Shown piece after piece: positions 18,911 through 27,691 of a DNA stretch of 64,000 bases. The stretch is from positions 1-64,000 of the forward strand of contig PNAI01000032.1 in assembly GCA_003169835.1 (NCBI GenBank), in the 5' to 3' direction. Below the pieces are notes generated by a model. The model was not told where the DNA came from. It searched no databases and was given only the letters and a program-made list of their open reading frames with translations. The position numbers were made by a program, and so were the translations under genes. Position 1 is the first letter of the stretch. Every line of letters begins with the position of its first letter. This DNA is from Hyphomicrobiales bacterium. GTDB taxonomy: Bacteria; Pseudomonadota; Alphaproteobacteria; Rhizobiales; Xanthobacteraceae.

Positions 18911-18965
18911 CACATGGGTGGGATCGATTGGGTGGAATCACTTGGGTGGGCTCACATGGATGGGC
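18911..18965. repeat. Imperfect G/T-rich direct repeats (TGGGTGGG units)
   Basis: Four imperfect units of about 13-17 bp contain TGGGTGGG, TGGGTGG, TGGGTGGG and TGGATGGG, two of them preceded by CACA. The array overlaps the 3-prime end of the glycosyltransferase gene (stop at 18952) and the gap beyond it. It looks like a minor slipped-strand repeat; no function is evident. Confidence 0.6.
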
Positions 18966-20124
18966 GGCGCGAGAGCACTCTGGTCTGCTTTGGCCCCAGG
19001 ATTTCGTAGGTGATCCCGGCCCAGGTGATACGCCGCATGAAGAGCGCGTACCAGCCGTAAGCTGCGTTGAGGATCGCAGCAAGCGGGGTCACCATTGCGT
19101 CGAGCAGCAAAAAGCGGCGGTTTTCGTCGAGCCCCGAGCGGCCCCAAAGCCGCGCCACAATTACTGCGCGGCCTGCCGAGCGCAACACCGCGAGCGCGAA
19201 CGCGGAAATCAACACGAGCATCGCGGCGGAATGGCCCGACAATGTTCCGAGGAGTGCTGCGATCCATCCGGCCGCGGCAAATGTCAGTCCGAGCATCACC
19301 AAATAATATGTCGCCGGCACATAAATCCTGAAGCACACCAGCCAGCGCAAGGCATCGGGGGCCACGTCGCCAAAGCCTCGCGTCGATACAAACAACCGTG
19401 GCAATATCTCGCGCGGTGCAGCGATCGTGTATCCCGCGCGCTGAGCGATCGCGGTCAGATGCAGGTCGTCACAAATCGACCCGCGCCATGCCTCCCTCAG
19501 GTCGAGCGCCTCGCACCGCTCGCGCAGCATCGCAACGGAGCCGCCCCACGCGGCATTGAATATCGGCAGCCGCGGAACCGTCACCATCGTCGCCGCCATT
19601 GAGGCCATGACGAAGGATGAAAACGAGCGGTCGTTGACGACCAGCCAGGCAAAACCGGACACGATGTCGGCTTTGCCATCGAGGAGCGGTGCAATCAGGC
19701 GCCTGAGCCAATCGCGCGACGGCCGGGTGTCGCCGTCGGCGAAAACGACGATCTCATCGGCGGGCGTCACATGCGCGAGCGCCGCGCGCAGATTGGCGAT
19801 CTTCTGCCCTTCGTCGTGCGCGAGGCCGGCGATCACCAGCGCCACGCGATCGGGAAACTTGGCGCGCCAGCTTTCAATCGGAGCAACGGCCGGATCGTCG
19901 GCAGCCTCGACGGAAAAAATAACGCGAAAGAATTGATAGTCCTGCGCGAACAAGTGCTCGAGAAAACGATCGAACTCTTCGTGGTGGCCTTTCACGGCGA
20001 CAATTACGGCGAGACGCGGCGTCGCTTTGAGATGTACGGCTTGCCCGAGGCCGATGGTGAAAATCCATACCAAGAGCACGGAAACGGCTTGGGCGGAGAG
20101 CCACAAAAGTAGAAACGAAGTCAT
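18952..20124 (-). CDS. Membrane-anchored family 2 glycosyltransferase
   Basis: The 390-residue protein starts with a membrane segment (SFLLLWLSAQAVSVLLVWIF). It continues with a GT-A nucleotide-sugar domain containing VIVAVKGHHEEFDRFLEHL, the DXD-type motif VVFADGDTRPS and a later DDLHLT acid pair, and ends with two or three membrane segments at about 260-320. The layout resembles ceramide-glucosyltransferase or hopanoid-associated (HpnI-like) GT2/GT21 enzymes that act on lipid acceptors at the membrane. Neither start at 20145 nor 20124 has a good ribosome-binding site. No other glycan or hopanoid genes are adjacent, so donor and acceptor are unknown. Confidence 0.82.
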   Translation of the reverse strand: MTSFLLLWLSAQAVSVLLVWIFTIGLGQAVHLKATPRLAVIVAVKGHHEEFDRFLEHLFAQDYQFFRVIFSVEAADDPAVAPIESWRAKFPDRVALVIAGLAHDEGQKIANLRAALAHVTPADEIVVFADGDTRPSRDWLRRLIAPLLDGKADIVSGFAWLVVNDRSFSSFVMASMAATMVTVPRLPIFNAAWGGSVAMLRERCEALDLREAWRGSICDDLHLTAIAQRAGYTIAAPREILPRLFVSTRGFGDVAPDALRWLVCFRIYVPATYYLVMLGLTFAAAGWIAALLGTLSGHSAAMLVLISAFALAVLRSAGRAVIVARLWGRSGLDENRRFLLLDAMVTPLAAILNAAYGWYALFMRRITWAGITYEILGPKQTRVLSRRPSM

Positions 20125-20346
20125 CGGCACATCATGGCATAACAAAACATGCTGCGGGCAAGCCGATTTTTCGCTGATGAATGAAGCAGTTAATTTAACT
20201 CGTTGGGTTTTGCCAGGTTGACTTTCGACAATTCGTCCCTATGTTGCGTTGCGAATAGTGTTGAATACTAGATTCGACGATTCTCCCGCGCAAATCCGAT
20301 ACTATTCAAACCGGCGCGGTTCCGGATCGTTCCAATTCGAGGTTTT

Positions 20347-21762
20347 ATGGCTTTTTCTACTCTTGGCTTGTCCGACAAGGTTATCGCAGCCGTCGCGACG
20401 GCTGGTTACACCACCCCCACTCCGATCCAACTGCAGGCGATCCCTCATGTGCTCACGCGTCGTGACGTGCTGGGCATCGCTCAGACCGGCACCGGCAAGA
20501 CCGCCGCATTCGTGTTGCCCATGCTCACCATGCTCGAGCAGGGCCGCGCGCGAGCGCGCATGCCGCGCACGCTGATCCTTGAGCCTACGCGCGAACTCGC
20601 GGCGCAGGTCGAAGACAGTTTCGACAAGTACGGCATCAACCACAAGCTCAACGTGGCGCTGCTTATCGGCGGCGTGTCGTTCGATGACCAGGACACCAAG
20701 CTCACGCGTGGCGTCGATGTGCTGATTGCAACACCCGGCCGGCTGCTCGATCATTTCGAGCGCGGGCGGTTGCTGCTCAGCGGCGTCGAGCTGCTCGTCA
20801 TCGACGAGGCCGATCGCATGCTCGATATGGGTTTCATTCCCGATATCGAGCGCATCTGCAAACTTGTTCCATTCACGCGGCAGACTTTGTTCTTCACCGC
20901 CACCATGCCGCCCGAAATCCGGCGCATCACCGAGCAGTTCCTCCATAATCCGGTGAAGGTCGAGGTGTCGCGGCCGGCATCGACGGTCGCCACCACCGTC
21001 CAGCAACTTGTAAAGGCCGGTCGCGAGTCGCACGAAAAGCGCGATACGCTGCGCCGGCTCATTCGCTCGGCTGAGGGGTTCAAGAACGCCATCATCTTCT
21101 GCAATCGGAAGACCGAAGTCGCCCAGCTTCATCGCTCGCTCGTGCGCCATGGATTTAACGCCGCGGCGCTGCACGGCGATCTGGACCAGTCGGCGCGCAC
21201 GGCGGCGCTGGAATCGTTCCGCAAAGGCGACGTGAAGCTGCTGATCGCTTCCGATGTGGCCGCCCGCGGGCTCGACATTCCCGAGGTCAGCCACATTTTC
21301 AATTTCGACGTACCGCATCACGCCGACGACTACGTGCATCGCATCGGCCGCACCGGCCGCGCCGGAAAGCCCGGTACCGCCATCACGATCGTCTCGCCGG
21401 CTGACCAAAAGTCGGTCATCGCGATCGAGAAACTGATTGGGCAGAGCATCGCTTGGATCGGTGAGCCGCCGCGCGATGAGACGAGCGAAAATCAAACCGA
21501 ACATCGCCGCGCAGGTCACGAACATCGCCGCGAAGGCCAACATCGCGGGCGCGAGCGCCACGGCTCGTCGCGGCACAAACACCGTCCCGCGAGTGCGCAT
21601 TCAAATGCAACCGTTCCCACCGCAGCGCCCGCCGCTGCCACCGCCCCGCGCACGGAACAGCCGCGGCCGCAGCCACCGCGCGCCCCCAAACACGAGCCGC
21701 GCGAGGCGCCAGAATCACATCTGCCGGCATTTCTCCTGCGGCCGCTGCCCGCCAAGGTTTAA
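20347..21762 (+). CDS. rhlE: DEAD-box ATP-dependent RNA helicase, RhlE type
   Basis: The 471-residue protein has the Q motif (YTTPTPIQLQAIP), Walker A AQTGTGKT at 45-52, PTRELAAQ, TPGRLLDH, DEAD at 153-156, TAT in place of the usual SAT motif, and the C-terminal helicase motifs ASDVAARGLDIPEVSH and HRIGRTGRAGKPG. RhlE-type helicases unwind short RNA duplexes in RNA decay and ribosome maturation. The last 85 residues are a low-complexity tail rich in His, Arg, Glu and Pro, likely for RNA or RNase E contact. The 222-bp upstream region could be a long leader. Confidence 0.93.
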   Translation: MAFSTLGLSDKVIAAVATAGYTTPTPIQLQAIPHVLTRRDVLGIAQTGTGKTAAFVLPMLTMLEQGRARARMPRTLILEPTRELAAQVEDSFDKYGINHKLNVALLIGGVSFDDQDTKLTRGVDVLIATPGRLLDHFERGRLLLSGVELLVIDEADRMLDMGFIPDIERICKLVPFTRQTLFFTATMPPEIRRITEQFLHNPVKVEVSRPASTVATTVQQLVKAGRESHEKRDTLRRLIRSAEGFKNAIIFCNRKTEVAQLHRSLVRHGFNAAALHGDLDQSARTAALESFRKGDVKLLIASDVAARGLDIPEVSHIFNFDVPHHADDYVHRIGRTGRAGKPGTAITIVSPADQKSVIAIEKLIGQSIAWIGEPPRDETSENQTEHRRAGHEHRREGQHRGRERHGSSRHKHRPASAHSNATVPTAAPAAATAPRTEQPRPQPPRAPKHEPREAPESHLPAFLLRPLPAKV

Positions 21763-21935
21763 GGCGGCATCGGGGATTCTCGCTATTATTTACCGTACGT
21801 TTATCATCGTTGAATATTGCTGACTAAGAATGCAGTTGCGCGGGCGTGTCGATCCAAAGAAGCAGCGATCGTTCAACGGCGTCCATGGGCCGCGATTGTG
21901 CACCGGCGATCGATGGTGAGGTCAGAGCAGCAGTG

Positions 21936-23003
21936 ATGAATTCCCAGGCCGACGACCATGACCGTAGCTTGGCGTTTGCCCAAATTGCGCTCGGACAAAT
22001 CAAGGCATTGCGCCAGACTGCGACGCCACGCAACTACGAAATCTGGTATTCGTACGCATCCGGCTACAATCCGTCGTTGAATCAGGCGATCAATGAAATT
22101 CTGACCCGCAGCAAAAACCTGACCGAGGAAGAGCTTGAGCGGATCTACGAAACCTATCTTTCTCCCGCGCGCATCACCGACCGCATCGACAATGTCGGTT
22201 CTCGCGTTTCCGACGAGATCAGCCAGGTCATGGCGATGATCGACGCGGCGGCAGGCACCGCCTCGAATTACAGCGAGAGCCTCGCGGGTATGAGCGAGAA
22301 GATCAGCAGCGCCAAAGATCGCGAGGGTCTGCGCAGCATCGTCGAAAGCCTGGTGGAAACCACCAATGAAATGCAGGAGACCAACGAGTCGCTTGAACAG
22401 AAGCTCACGGCTTCAAAGCAAGAGATCAATCAGCTGCAGGTGAACCTGGAGACCGTTCGTACCGAAAGCCTGACCGATCCGATGACTGGGCTTGCCAATC
22501 GCAAATTTTTCGATGACACGCTCGACAATGCGATTTCGGACTCTGGAGCGCGCGAAGAACCGCTTTCTCTGCTGATGGTCGACATCGATCACTTCAAAAC
22601 ATTCAACGATACCTATGGTCATTTGACGGGCGATCAGGTGCTGCGTCTTGTTGCCTCATCGTTGAAGCAGAATGTGAAAGGGCAAGACGTCGCCGCGCGC
22701 TATGGCGGCGAGGAATTCGTGGTCGTTCTGCCCAACACGCCTTTGCGATCGGCGCTCACTGTCGCCGACCATATCCGCCGTGCGGTGATGTCGAAGGAAT
22801 TGATGAAACGGTCAACCGGGCAGCATCTTGGGCGCATCACGGTTTCGATCGGCGCGGCTACAATGCACAAGGGTGACACCGCGCAAAGCTTCATCGGACG
22901 CGCGGACGCGTGCCTCTATTCCGCCAAGCGCAACGGCCGCAATCGCGTGGTCTGCGAGACCGATCCCGAAATGCTCGCGGATACGCCGTCGAAAGTCGCC
23001 TGA
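21936..23003 (+). CDS. Diguanylate cyclase with helical N-terminal sensor region
   Basis: The 355-residue protein has a conserved-looking N-terminal helical region (DRSLAFAQIALGQIKALRQ and PRNYEIWYSYASGYNPSLN), a coiled coil at about 150-175 and a C-terminal GGDEF domain. The signature is GGEEF at 257-261, which is catalytically competent, with LTDPMTGLANR and the metal Asp in MVDIDHFK. The product-inhibition I-site position reads KGQD instead of RxxD, so feedback control may be weak. No membrane segment is seen, so it is cytoplasmic. The frame is open from a GTG at 21846, and the exact start is uncertain. Confidence 0.88.
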   Translation: MNSQADDHDRSLAFAQIALGQIKALRQTATPRNYEIWYSYASGYNPSLNQAINEILTRSKNLTEEELERIYETYLSPARITDRIDNVGSRVSDEISQVMAMIDAAAGTASNYSESLAGMSEKISSAKDREGLRSIVESLVETTNEMQETNESLEQKLTASKQEINQLQVNLETVRTESLTDPMTGLANRKFFDDTLDNAISDSGAREEPLSLLMVDIDHFKTFNDTYGHLTGDQVLRLVASSLKQNVKGQDVAARYGGEEFVVVLPNTPLRSALTVADHIRRAVMSKELMKRSTGQHLGRITVSIGAATMHKGDTAQSFIGRADACLYSAKRNGRNRVVCETDPEMLADTPSKVA

Positions 23004-23049
23004 CACGCTCGTATCGATCTCGAAACCGCCCGGCCTGCCAAATCCAAAA

Positions 23050-23454
23050 CTATTTTCTCGACGCGCGTTTCCGTCCCGGTTTGGTCTGTGCACGCGGCTG
23101 ACGAACTGACGATTTCCGCTGCGCGGTACGCTGGGCTACATCCAGCGCCAGCCTGGCCCAGCGGGCCAGTTCATCCGAATCGTCATTAAGCCGCTCGGGC
23201 ATGCGCCAATAGGATGCGAGCGTGTGCGTGCCGGACTTGGTCTCGTAGGTGAACGGCCCGAGAGATTCTCGTTCGAAGGCGGGGATCGTGTGTTCGTCGG
23301 CCTTGAGATAGATCACGCCGTTATCGACAAGCCCGATCATCAGGCCATCGGCAAAGAGCCCGGCACCGCCAAACATCCGTCGAACCTTGACCGGGCCAAA
23401 GGCGACAAACAACTCGGCAATGTAATCGGGGTCTTCATAGCTACTCAAGGCCAA
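23050..23454 (-). CDS. TfoX/Sxy N-terminal domain protein
   Basis: The 134-residue protein shows the TfoX N-terminal fold: the MFGGAGLFADGLMIGLV segment and DNGVIYLKADE, followed by a basic tail (RQPRAQTKPGRKRASRK). The competence role of TfoX in gammaproteobacteria does not carry over safely to these stand-alone N-domain proteins. The frame has only a TTG start (23454), placed 1 base after the sufA stop, so it probably depends on translational coupling with sufA. It is the last gene of the suf transcription unit. Confidence 0.8.
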   Translation of the reverse strand: MALSSYEDPDYIAELFVAFGPVKVRRMFGGAGLFADGLMIGLVDNGVIYLKADEHTIPAFERESLGPFTYETKSGTHTLASYWRMPERLNDDSDELARWARLALDVAQRTAQRKSSVRQPRAQTKPGRKRASRK

Positions 23455-23455
23455 C

Positions 23456-23839
23456 TCAGTGAGCTTCGTTGGCCTCGCCGCCTGCCGGCGTCAGCAACAC
23501 CGACTCGCCGCAGCCGCAGGCCGAGGTCTGGTTCGGATTGTTGAATACGAATTGCGCGGAGAGCTTGTCGGACTTGTAATCCATCTCGGTGCCGAGCAGG
23601 AACATCACCGCCTTGGGATCAATCATCAGCTTGATGCCCTTTTCCTCGATCACCTCGTCGGTGGGATTGATTTTTTCTGCATATTCCATGGTGTAGGACA
23701 TGCCGGCGCAACCGGCGTTTTTCACGCCCACGCGCACGCCCGCGAACGGACGATCGGCTTTCGCCATGATGTCCTTGATGCGGGCGGCAGCGGCATCGCT
23801 GAGCCGCATGACCTGAGGTCTCGGCCGGGCGGTGGCCAT
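23456..23839 (-). CDS. sufA: A-type iron-sulfur carrier (SufA/IscA/HesB family)
   Basis: SufA receives Fe-S clusters from the SufBCD scaffold and passes them to apoproteins. The 127-residue protein has the three conserved cysteines of the family, one in KNAGCAGMSY and two in SACGCGES near the C-terminus. AGGAGAT stands just upstream of the ATG at 23839. It lies 120 bp downstream of sufT on the same strand and 1 bp upstream of the TfoX-like gene, so it completes the suf operon. Confidence 0.92.
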   Translation of the reverse strand: MATARPRPQVMRLSDAAAARIKDIMAKADRPFAGVRVGVKNAGCAGMSYTMEYAEKINPTDEVIEEKGIKLMIDPKAVMFLLGTEMDYKSDKLSAQFVFNNPNQTSACGCGESVLLTPAGGEANEAH

Positions 23840-23959
23840 TTCGTATCTCCTATCGTTCCGGCTTCAAGGGCCGAAAAACGGAATCTACGCGTATCATAGC
23901 TCAAAAAGCGCAAGTAATGCTTTAATATTCATCTAAAGTGCGAAAGAGCCTATCGCAAC

Positions 23960-24340
23960 TCACCACATATTGAGCGTTAACCGGGCTTCGTCGGACATCC
24001 GGCTCTGATCCCAGGGCGGATCCCACACGATATTGACCTTGGCGCCGCTGATCCCCGGCACGCTCGCAACCGCATTTTCGACCATGATTGGCAGTTCCGC
24101 GGCCGAGGGACAATTCGGCGTGGTCAGAGTCATATCGATCGTGACCATTTTGTCGTCGGCGATATCGACTTTATAGATCAGGCCAAGCTCGTAAATGTCG
24201 GCTGGAATTTCCGGATCGAAAACGGTTTTGATCGCGGCCACGATGCCGTCGGTCAGCTGCGTCAATTCGGCCTCCGGCAACGCGGACGGATTCGCGATCA
24301 CGGGAGCTTCGGGTTTCGTGTCGTGGGCGTCGTCGGTCAT
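23960..24340 (-). CDS. sufT: SUF-system assembly factor SufT (DUF59/MIP18 family)
   Basis: The 126-residue protein has a short variable N-terminus and a DUF59/MIP18 domain with VFDPEIPADIYELGLIYKVDI, LTTPNCPSAAELP and the conserved cysteine of that motif. SufT proteins assist Fe-S cluster maturation when Fe-S demand is high. The ATG overlaps the sufS stop by four bases (ATGA), which shows tight coupling. The Asp-Pro-Glu-Ile and Cys-Pro motifs expected of the family are present. Confidence 0.9.
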   Translation of the reverse strand: MTDDAHDTKPEAPVIANPSALPEAELTQLTDGIVAAIKTVFDPEIPADIYELGLIYKVDIADDKMVTIDMTLTTPNCPSAAELPIMVENAVASVPGISGAKVNIVWDPPWDQSRMSDEARLTLNMW

Positions 24341-25578
24341 GCGAAAATGTCCTGTGCCTTGACCAGTGCGCGTGCCAGGCCGTCAACTTCCTCGCGCGTA
24401 TTGTAGAGCGCAAAAGAGGCGCGGCAGGTCGCCGTAATACCATATCGGGCGAGCAACGGCATTACGCAATGGGTGCCGGCGCGCACCGCGACACCTGCGC
24501 GGTCAATGATGGTTGCCACGTCATGCGGATGCGCACCCTTCAGCTCGAACGACACTATCGGGCCCTTATCCTTGGTCGTGCCGATGATGCGTAAGGAATT
24601 GATTTCGCGCAGCCGTTCGTGGGCGTAGCTGACCAAGCCCGTCTCGTGGGTGCGGATGCGAGGTTTTCCGATGGAATTGACGTAGTCGATGGCAGCACCG
24701 AGCCCGATCGCCTGCACGATCGAGGGGGTGCCGGCCTCGAACTTGTGGGGCGGATCGCCGTAGGTCACGCGGTCGGTAGAGACTTCGCGGATCATCTCGC
24801 CACCGCCGTTGAACGGCGGCATGGCGGCAAGATGCGCATACTTACCATAGAGCACGCCGATGCCGGTCGGCCCATACAGCTTGTGACCGGTGAAAACGTA
24901 AAAATCGCAGTCGATGGCCTGCACATCGATATCAAGATGCACGGCACCCTGCGCGCCATCGACTAGCACGGGGATGCCGCGCGCACGCGCGAGGCGCGTG
25001 ACTTCTTTCACCGGCACCACAGTGCCCAACGCGTTCGACATCTGCGTGATCGCGACGAGCTTGGTGCGAGGGTTGAGGAGTTTTTCAAACTCGTCGAGCA
25101 GGAAATTTCCCTCGTCGTCGACCGGCGCCCATTTGATGACCGCACCGTAGCGTTCGCGCAGGAAATGCCAGGGCACGATGTTGGAATGGTGCTCCATGAT
25201 CGAGAGCACGATTTCGTCGCCGGCCTTTATGCGTTCGCGGCCAAAGGTATAGGCGACAAGGTTGATCGCCTCGGTGGCGTTGCGGGTGAAGATGATTTCT
25301 TCCGAGCGCGATGCGTTGAGAAAACCGCGCACTTTCTCGCGCGCGCCTTCGTAAGCCTCGGTTGCGGCGTTGGCAAGAAAATGCAGGCCGCGATGCACGT
25401 TGGCGTATTCAGAGGTATAGGCCTGCTGCAAACGATCGAGCACCGCATTCGGCTTCTGCGCGGATGCGGCGTTGTCGAGATAGACAAGCGGCTTGTCATA
25501 GATTTTCTTGGACAAAATGGGAAAATCGGAGCGCACGCGCGCCACGTCGTAAGTGCCATTTGTCACGGCGGGATGCAT
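24337..25578 (-). CDS. sufS: Cysteine desulfurase SufS
   Basis: SufS is a PLP enzyme that takes sulfur from cysteine for the SufBCD scaffold. The 413-residue protein has YLDNAASAQKP, the PLP lysine in TGHKLYGPTGIGVLYG, and the persulfide cysteine Cys371 in RAGTHCVMPLLARYG. The GTHCVMP form, rather than the HHCAQP of E. coli, is usual in Rhizobiales. It is 4 bp downstream of sufD and overlaps sufT. A SufE or SufU partner is not visible in the window. A second desulfurase of another class opens the operon at 29635-30801. Confidence 0.95.
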   Translation of the reverse strand: MHPAVTNGTYDVARVRSDFPILSKKIYDKPLVYLDNAASAQKPNAVLDRLQQAYTSEYANVHRGLHFLANAATEAYEGAREKVRGFLNASRSEEIIFTRNATEAINLVAYTFGRERIKAGDEIVLSIMEHHSNIVPWHFLRERYGAVIKWAPVDDEGNFLLDEFEKLLNPRTKLVAITQMSNALGTVVPVKEVTRLARARGIPVLVDGAQGAVHLDIDVQAIDCDFYVFTGHKLYGPTGIGVLYGKYAHLAAMPPFNGGGEMIREVSTDRVTYGDPPHKFEAGTPSIVQAIGLGAAIDYVNSIGKPRIRTHETGLVSYAHERLREINSLRIIGTTKDKGPIVSFELKGAHPHDVATIIDRAGVAVRAGTHCVMPLLARYGITATCRASFALYNTREEVDGLARALVKAQDIFA

Positions 25579-25582
25579 GATC

Positions 25583-26911
25583 CTACACCCTCGCGCTCAG
25601 CCATGACGCCACCTGGCCCAATAGCGCATCGCGAAGTCCGGCGTGCTCAATGCCTTCGATTGCCTCTCCAACAAAAGCCTGCACCAACAGCGCTTCGGCC
25701 TCCTTTTCAGGAATACCGCGCGCCATGAGGTAAAATTTCAAGTCCTCATCGAGCGCGCCGGTGGTCGCACCGTGGCCGCATTGCACATCGTCGGCAAATA
25801 TTTCGAGCTCGGGCTTGTTGTCGGCCTCGGCGTCCTCCGAGAGCAGCAGAGCCTGCGTCATCATCTTGGCATCGGTCTTCTGCGCATCCGGACGCACGAT
25901 GATCTTGCCCTGAAATACGCCGCGGCTCTCGTCATCGAGCACGGTCTTGAATACTTCACGGCTCTGGCATCCGCCAACCTTGTGATCGAGCACCAACGTA
26001 TTATCGGCGTGCTGCTTTCCCTTGAGCAGGCTCGCCCCGCGAATGCCGGCAAGGGCGCCCTCCCCGTCAAACCGCATGAAAATCTGGTTGCGTACCACTG
26101 CGCCGCCGGTGATGAAGGAAAAATCGTTGAAGCGCGCGCGCGTTCCGATCGACGCCATCATCGATGAAATATGCACGGCGTCGCCTACGCCGCCGAAAAT
26201 CTTGACGTGGTCGACATGCGCCTCGTTCCCGACCACGAGCTCGAGCACCGCGTTGACCTGATACGCGTTCTTGTATTCGTGGCTTTCGACCAGCATGGCG
26301 CGCGCGTCCTGCTCGATCACCACAAGCGATCGGCTGAAGACGGAGGCCGGTTTGTCACCGGAGGCGGTGAAGACAAGAAGGACCGGCCGCTCGACCGTGG
26401 AGCCCGCGGCCACGCGGACGAGCGCACCATCGGTCATCAACGCGGTGTTGAGCGCGATGGCGCCATCGCCATCGGACGGCACGACTTTGCCGAAATGCGC
26501 AGTTATGAGCGCGTCGCCACCCGCGAGCGCGTCATGCATCGAGCGGATCGTGAGACCTTTTTCAAGCCCCGAGAGATCGGAAAGTTCGGGGACGAATGCT
26601 CCATCGATGAAGACGATACGGCGCGCGTCCATGGCGGCGAGCAATTGGCCGGCATTCTTAGCTTGCGCGCGGGACGCTGCACTGGGCGCGCCGGCGAGTG
26701 GTTTTGCGTCGTGCATCAACGTGCGCAAATCCGTGTATTTCCATTCCTCGATGCGCCGGTGCGGTAAGCCTTGCGCGTCGAAGTGGCGGAACGCCGCCTC
26801 GCGCAGGGCCTGAATTTTCCTATCGCCAGGGAGATTGGGCTTTGCGGACGCATACGCTTTCGCGAGCGTCAACTCCGCCTCAGTCTTCGCCGATAGGACG
26901 TTGGCGTTCAT
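25583..26911 (-). CDS. sufD: Fe-S scaffold complex subunit SufD
   Basis: SufD pairs with SufB and SufC to build Fe-S clusters, probably assisting iron entry. The 442-residue protein has the beta-helix core typical of SufB/SufD, with RRIEEWKYTDLRTL near the N-terminus and the C-terminal CGHGATTGALDEDLKFYLMARGI, which contains the conserved Cys-Gly-His segment. ATG 26911 is 2 bp after the sufC stop; a GTG at 26917 overlapping that stop is an alternative start. It lies 4 bp upstream of sufS. Confidence 0.94.
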   Translation of the reverse strand: MNANVLSAKTEAELTLAKAYASAKPNLPGDRKIQALREAAFRHFDAQGLPHRRIEEWKYTDLRTLMHDAKPLAGAPSAASRAQAKNAGQLLAAMDARRIVFIDGAFVPELSDLSGLEKGLTIRSMHDALAGGDALITAHFGKVVPSDGDGAIALNTALMTDGALVRVAAGSTVERPVLLVFTASGDKPASVFSRSLVVIEQDARAMLVESHEYKNAYQVNAVLELVVGNEAHVDHVKIFGGVGDAVHISSMMASIGTRARFNDFSFITGGAVVRNQIFMRFDGEGALAGIRGASLLKGKQHADNTLVLDHKVGGCQSREVFKTVLDDESRGVFQGKIIVRPDAQKTDAKMMTQALLLSEDAEADNKPELEIFADDVQCGHGATTGALDEDLKFYLMARGIPEKEAEALLVQAFVGEAIEGIEHAGLRDALLGQVASWLSARV

Positions 26912-26913
26912 GG

Positions 26914-27663
26914 TCACGCCGCCTCGTCCTGATATTGCGCATAGCCGGTGGCTTCGAGCTCAAGCGCGAGCTCCTTGCCGCCGGTTTTGACGATGCGGCC
27001 GCGCGAGAGCACCTGCACCACGTCCGGCACAATATGATTCAACAGCCGCTGATAATGGGTGATGACAACGAAGGAGCGGTCGGGCGAGCGCAGCCGGTTG
27101 ACGCCCTCGGAGACGATTTTGAGCGCGTCGATGTCGAGGCCGGAATCGGTCTCATCAAGGACCGCAAGCCGCGGTTCGAGCAGAGCCATTTGCAGAATTT
27201 CATTGCGCTTTTTCTCGCCGCCCGAGAAGCCGACGTTGACGCCGCGCCGGAGCATGTCGGTGTCGATTTCAAGATGGGCCGCTGCCGCGCGTACGGTCTT
27301 TAGGAATTCAGGCGTCGACAGTTCCACCAAGCCGCGCTTCTTGCGCTGCGCATTGAGCGCGGTGCGCAGGAAGGTCATGGTCGCCACGCCGGGGATTTCG
27401 AGCGGATATTGAAACGCGAGGAACAGGCCCTTGGCCGCGCGCTCATCGGGCTGGAGGTCGAGCAAATTCTCGCCGTCGAGTCTGATCTCGCCCTGGGTCG
27501 GCTGGTAGCCATCCTTGCCGGCCATCACATAGGCAAGCGTGGACTTGCCCGAACCGTTCGGACCCATGATGGCGTGCACCTCGCCCTTGTTCACGACGAG
27601 ATCAAGACCATTGAGAATCTGCTTGCCGTCGACCGTAACGTGCAGGTTCTTGATTTCCAACAT
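26914..27663 (-). CDS. sufC: Fe-S scaffold complex ATPase SufC
   Basis: SufC is the ABC-type ATPase of the SufBCD complex. The 249-residue protein has Walker A MGPNGSGKST, a Q-loop FQYP, the ABC signature FSGGEKKRNEILQ, Walker B AVLDETDSGLDIDAL and the His switch VITHYQR. The start at 27663 (MLEIKNLHV) matches the family; the frame continues to a GTG at 27687, and a GTG at 27669 has AAAGGA at a better distance, so the exact start is open. It is 28 bp downstream of the unknown protein that separates it from sufB. Confidence 0.94.
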   Translation of the reverse strand: MLEIKNLHVTVDGKQILNGLDLVVNKGEVHAIMGPNGSGKSTLAYVMAGKDGYQPTQGEIRLDGENLLDLQPDERAAKGLFLAFQYPLEIPGVATMTFLRTALNAQRKKRGLVELSTPEFLKTVRAAAAHLEIDTDMLRRGVNVGFSGGEKKRNEILQMALLEPRLAVLDETDSGLDIDALKIVSEGVNRLRSPDRSFVVITHYQRLLNHIVPDVVQVLSRGRIVKTGGKELALELEATGYAQYQDEAA

Positions 27664-27691
27664 TGGCACGCGTGCAATTCCTTTCACGTTT

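Noticed and set aside
20302-21600. Minus-strand frame of about 430 codons opposite rhlE
   Set aside because: rhlE has every helicase motif on the other strand; the shadow has none.
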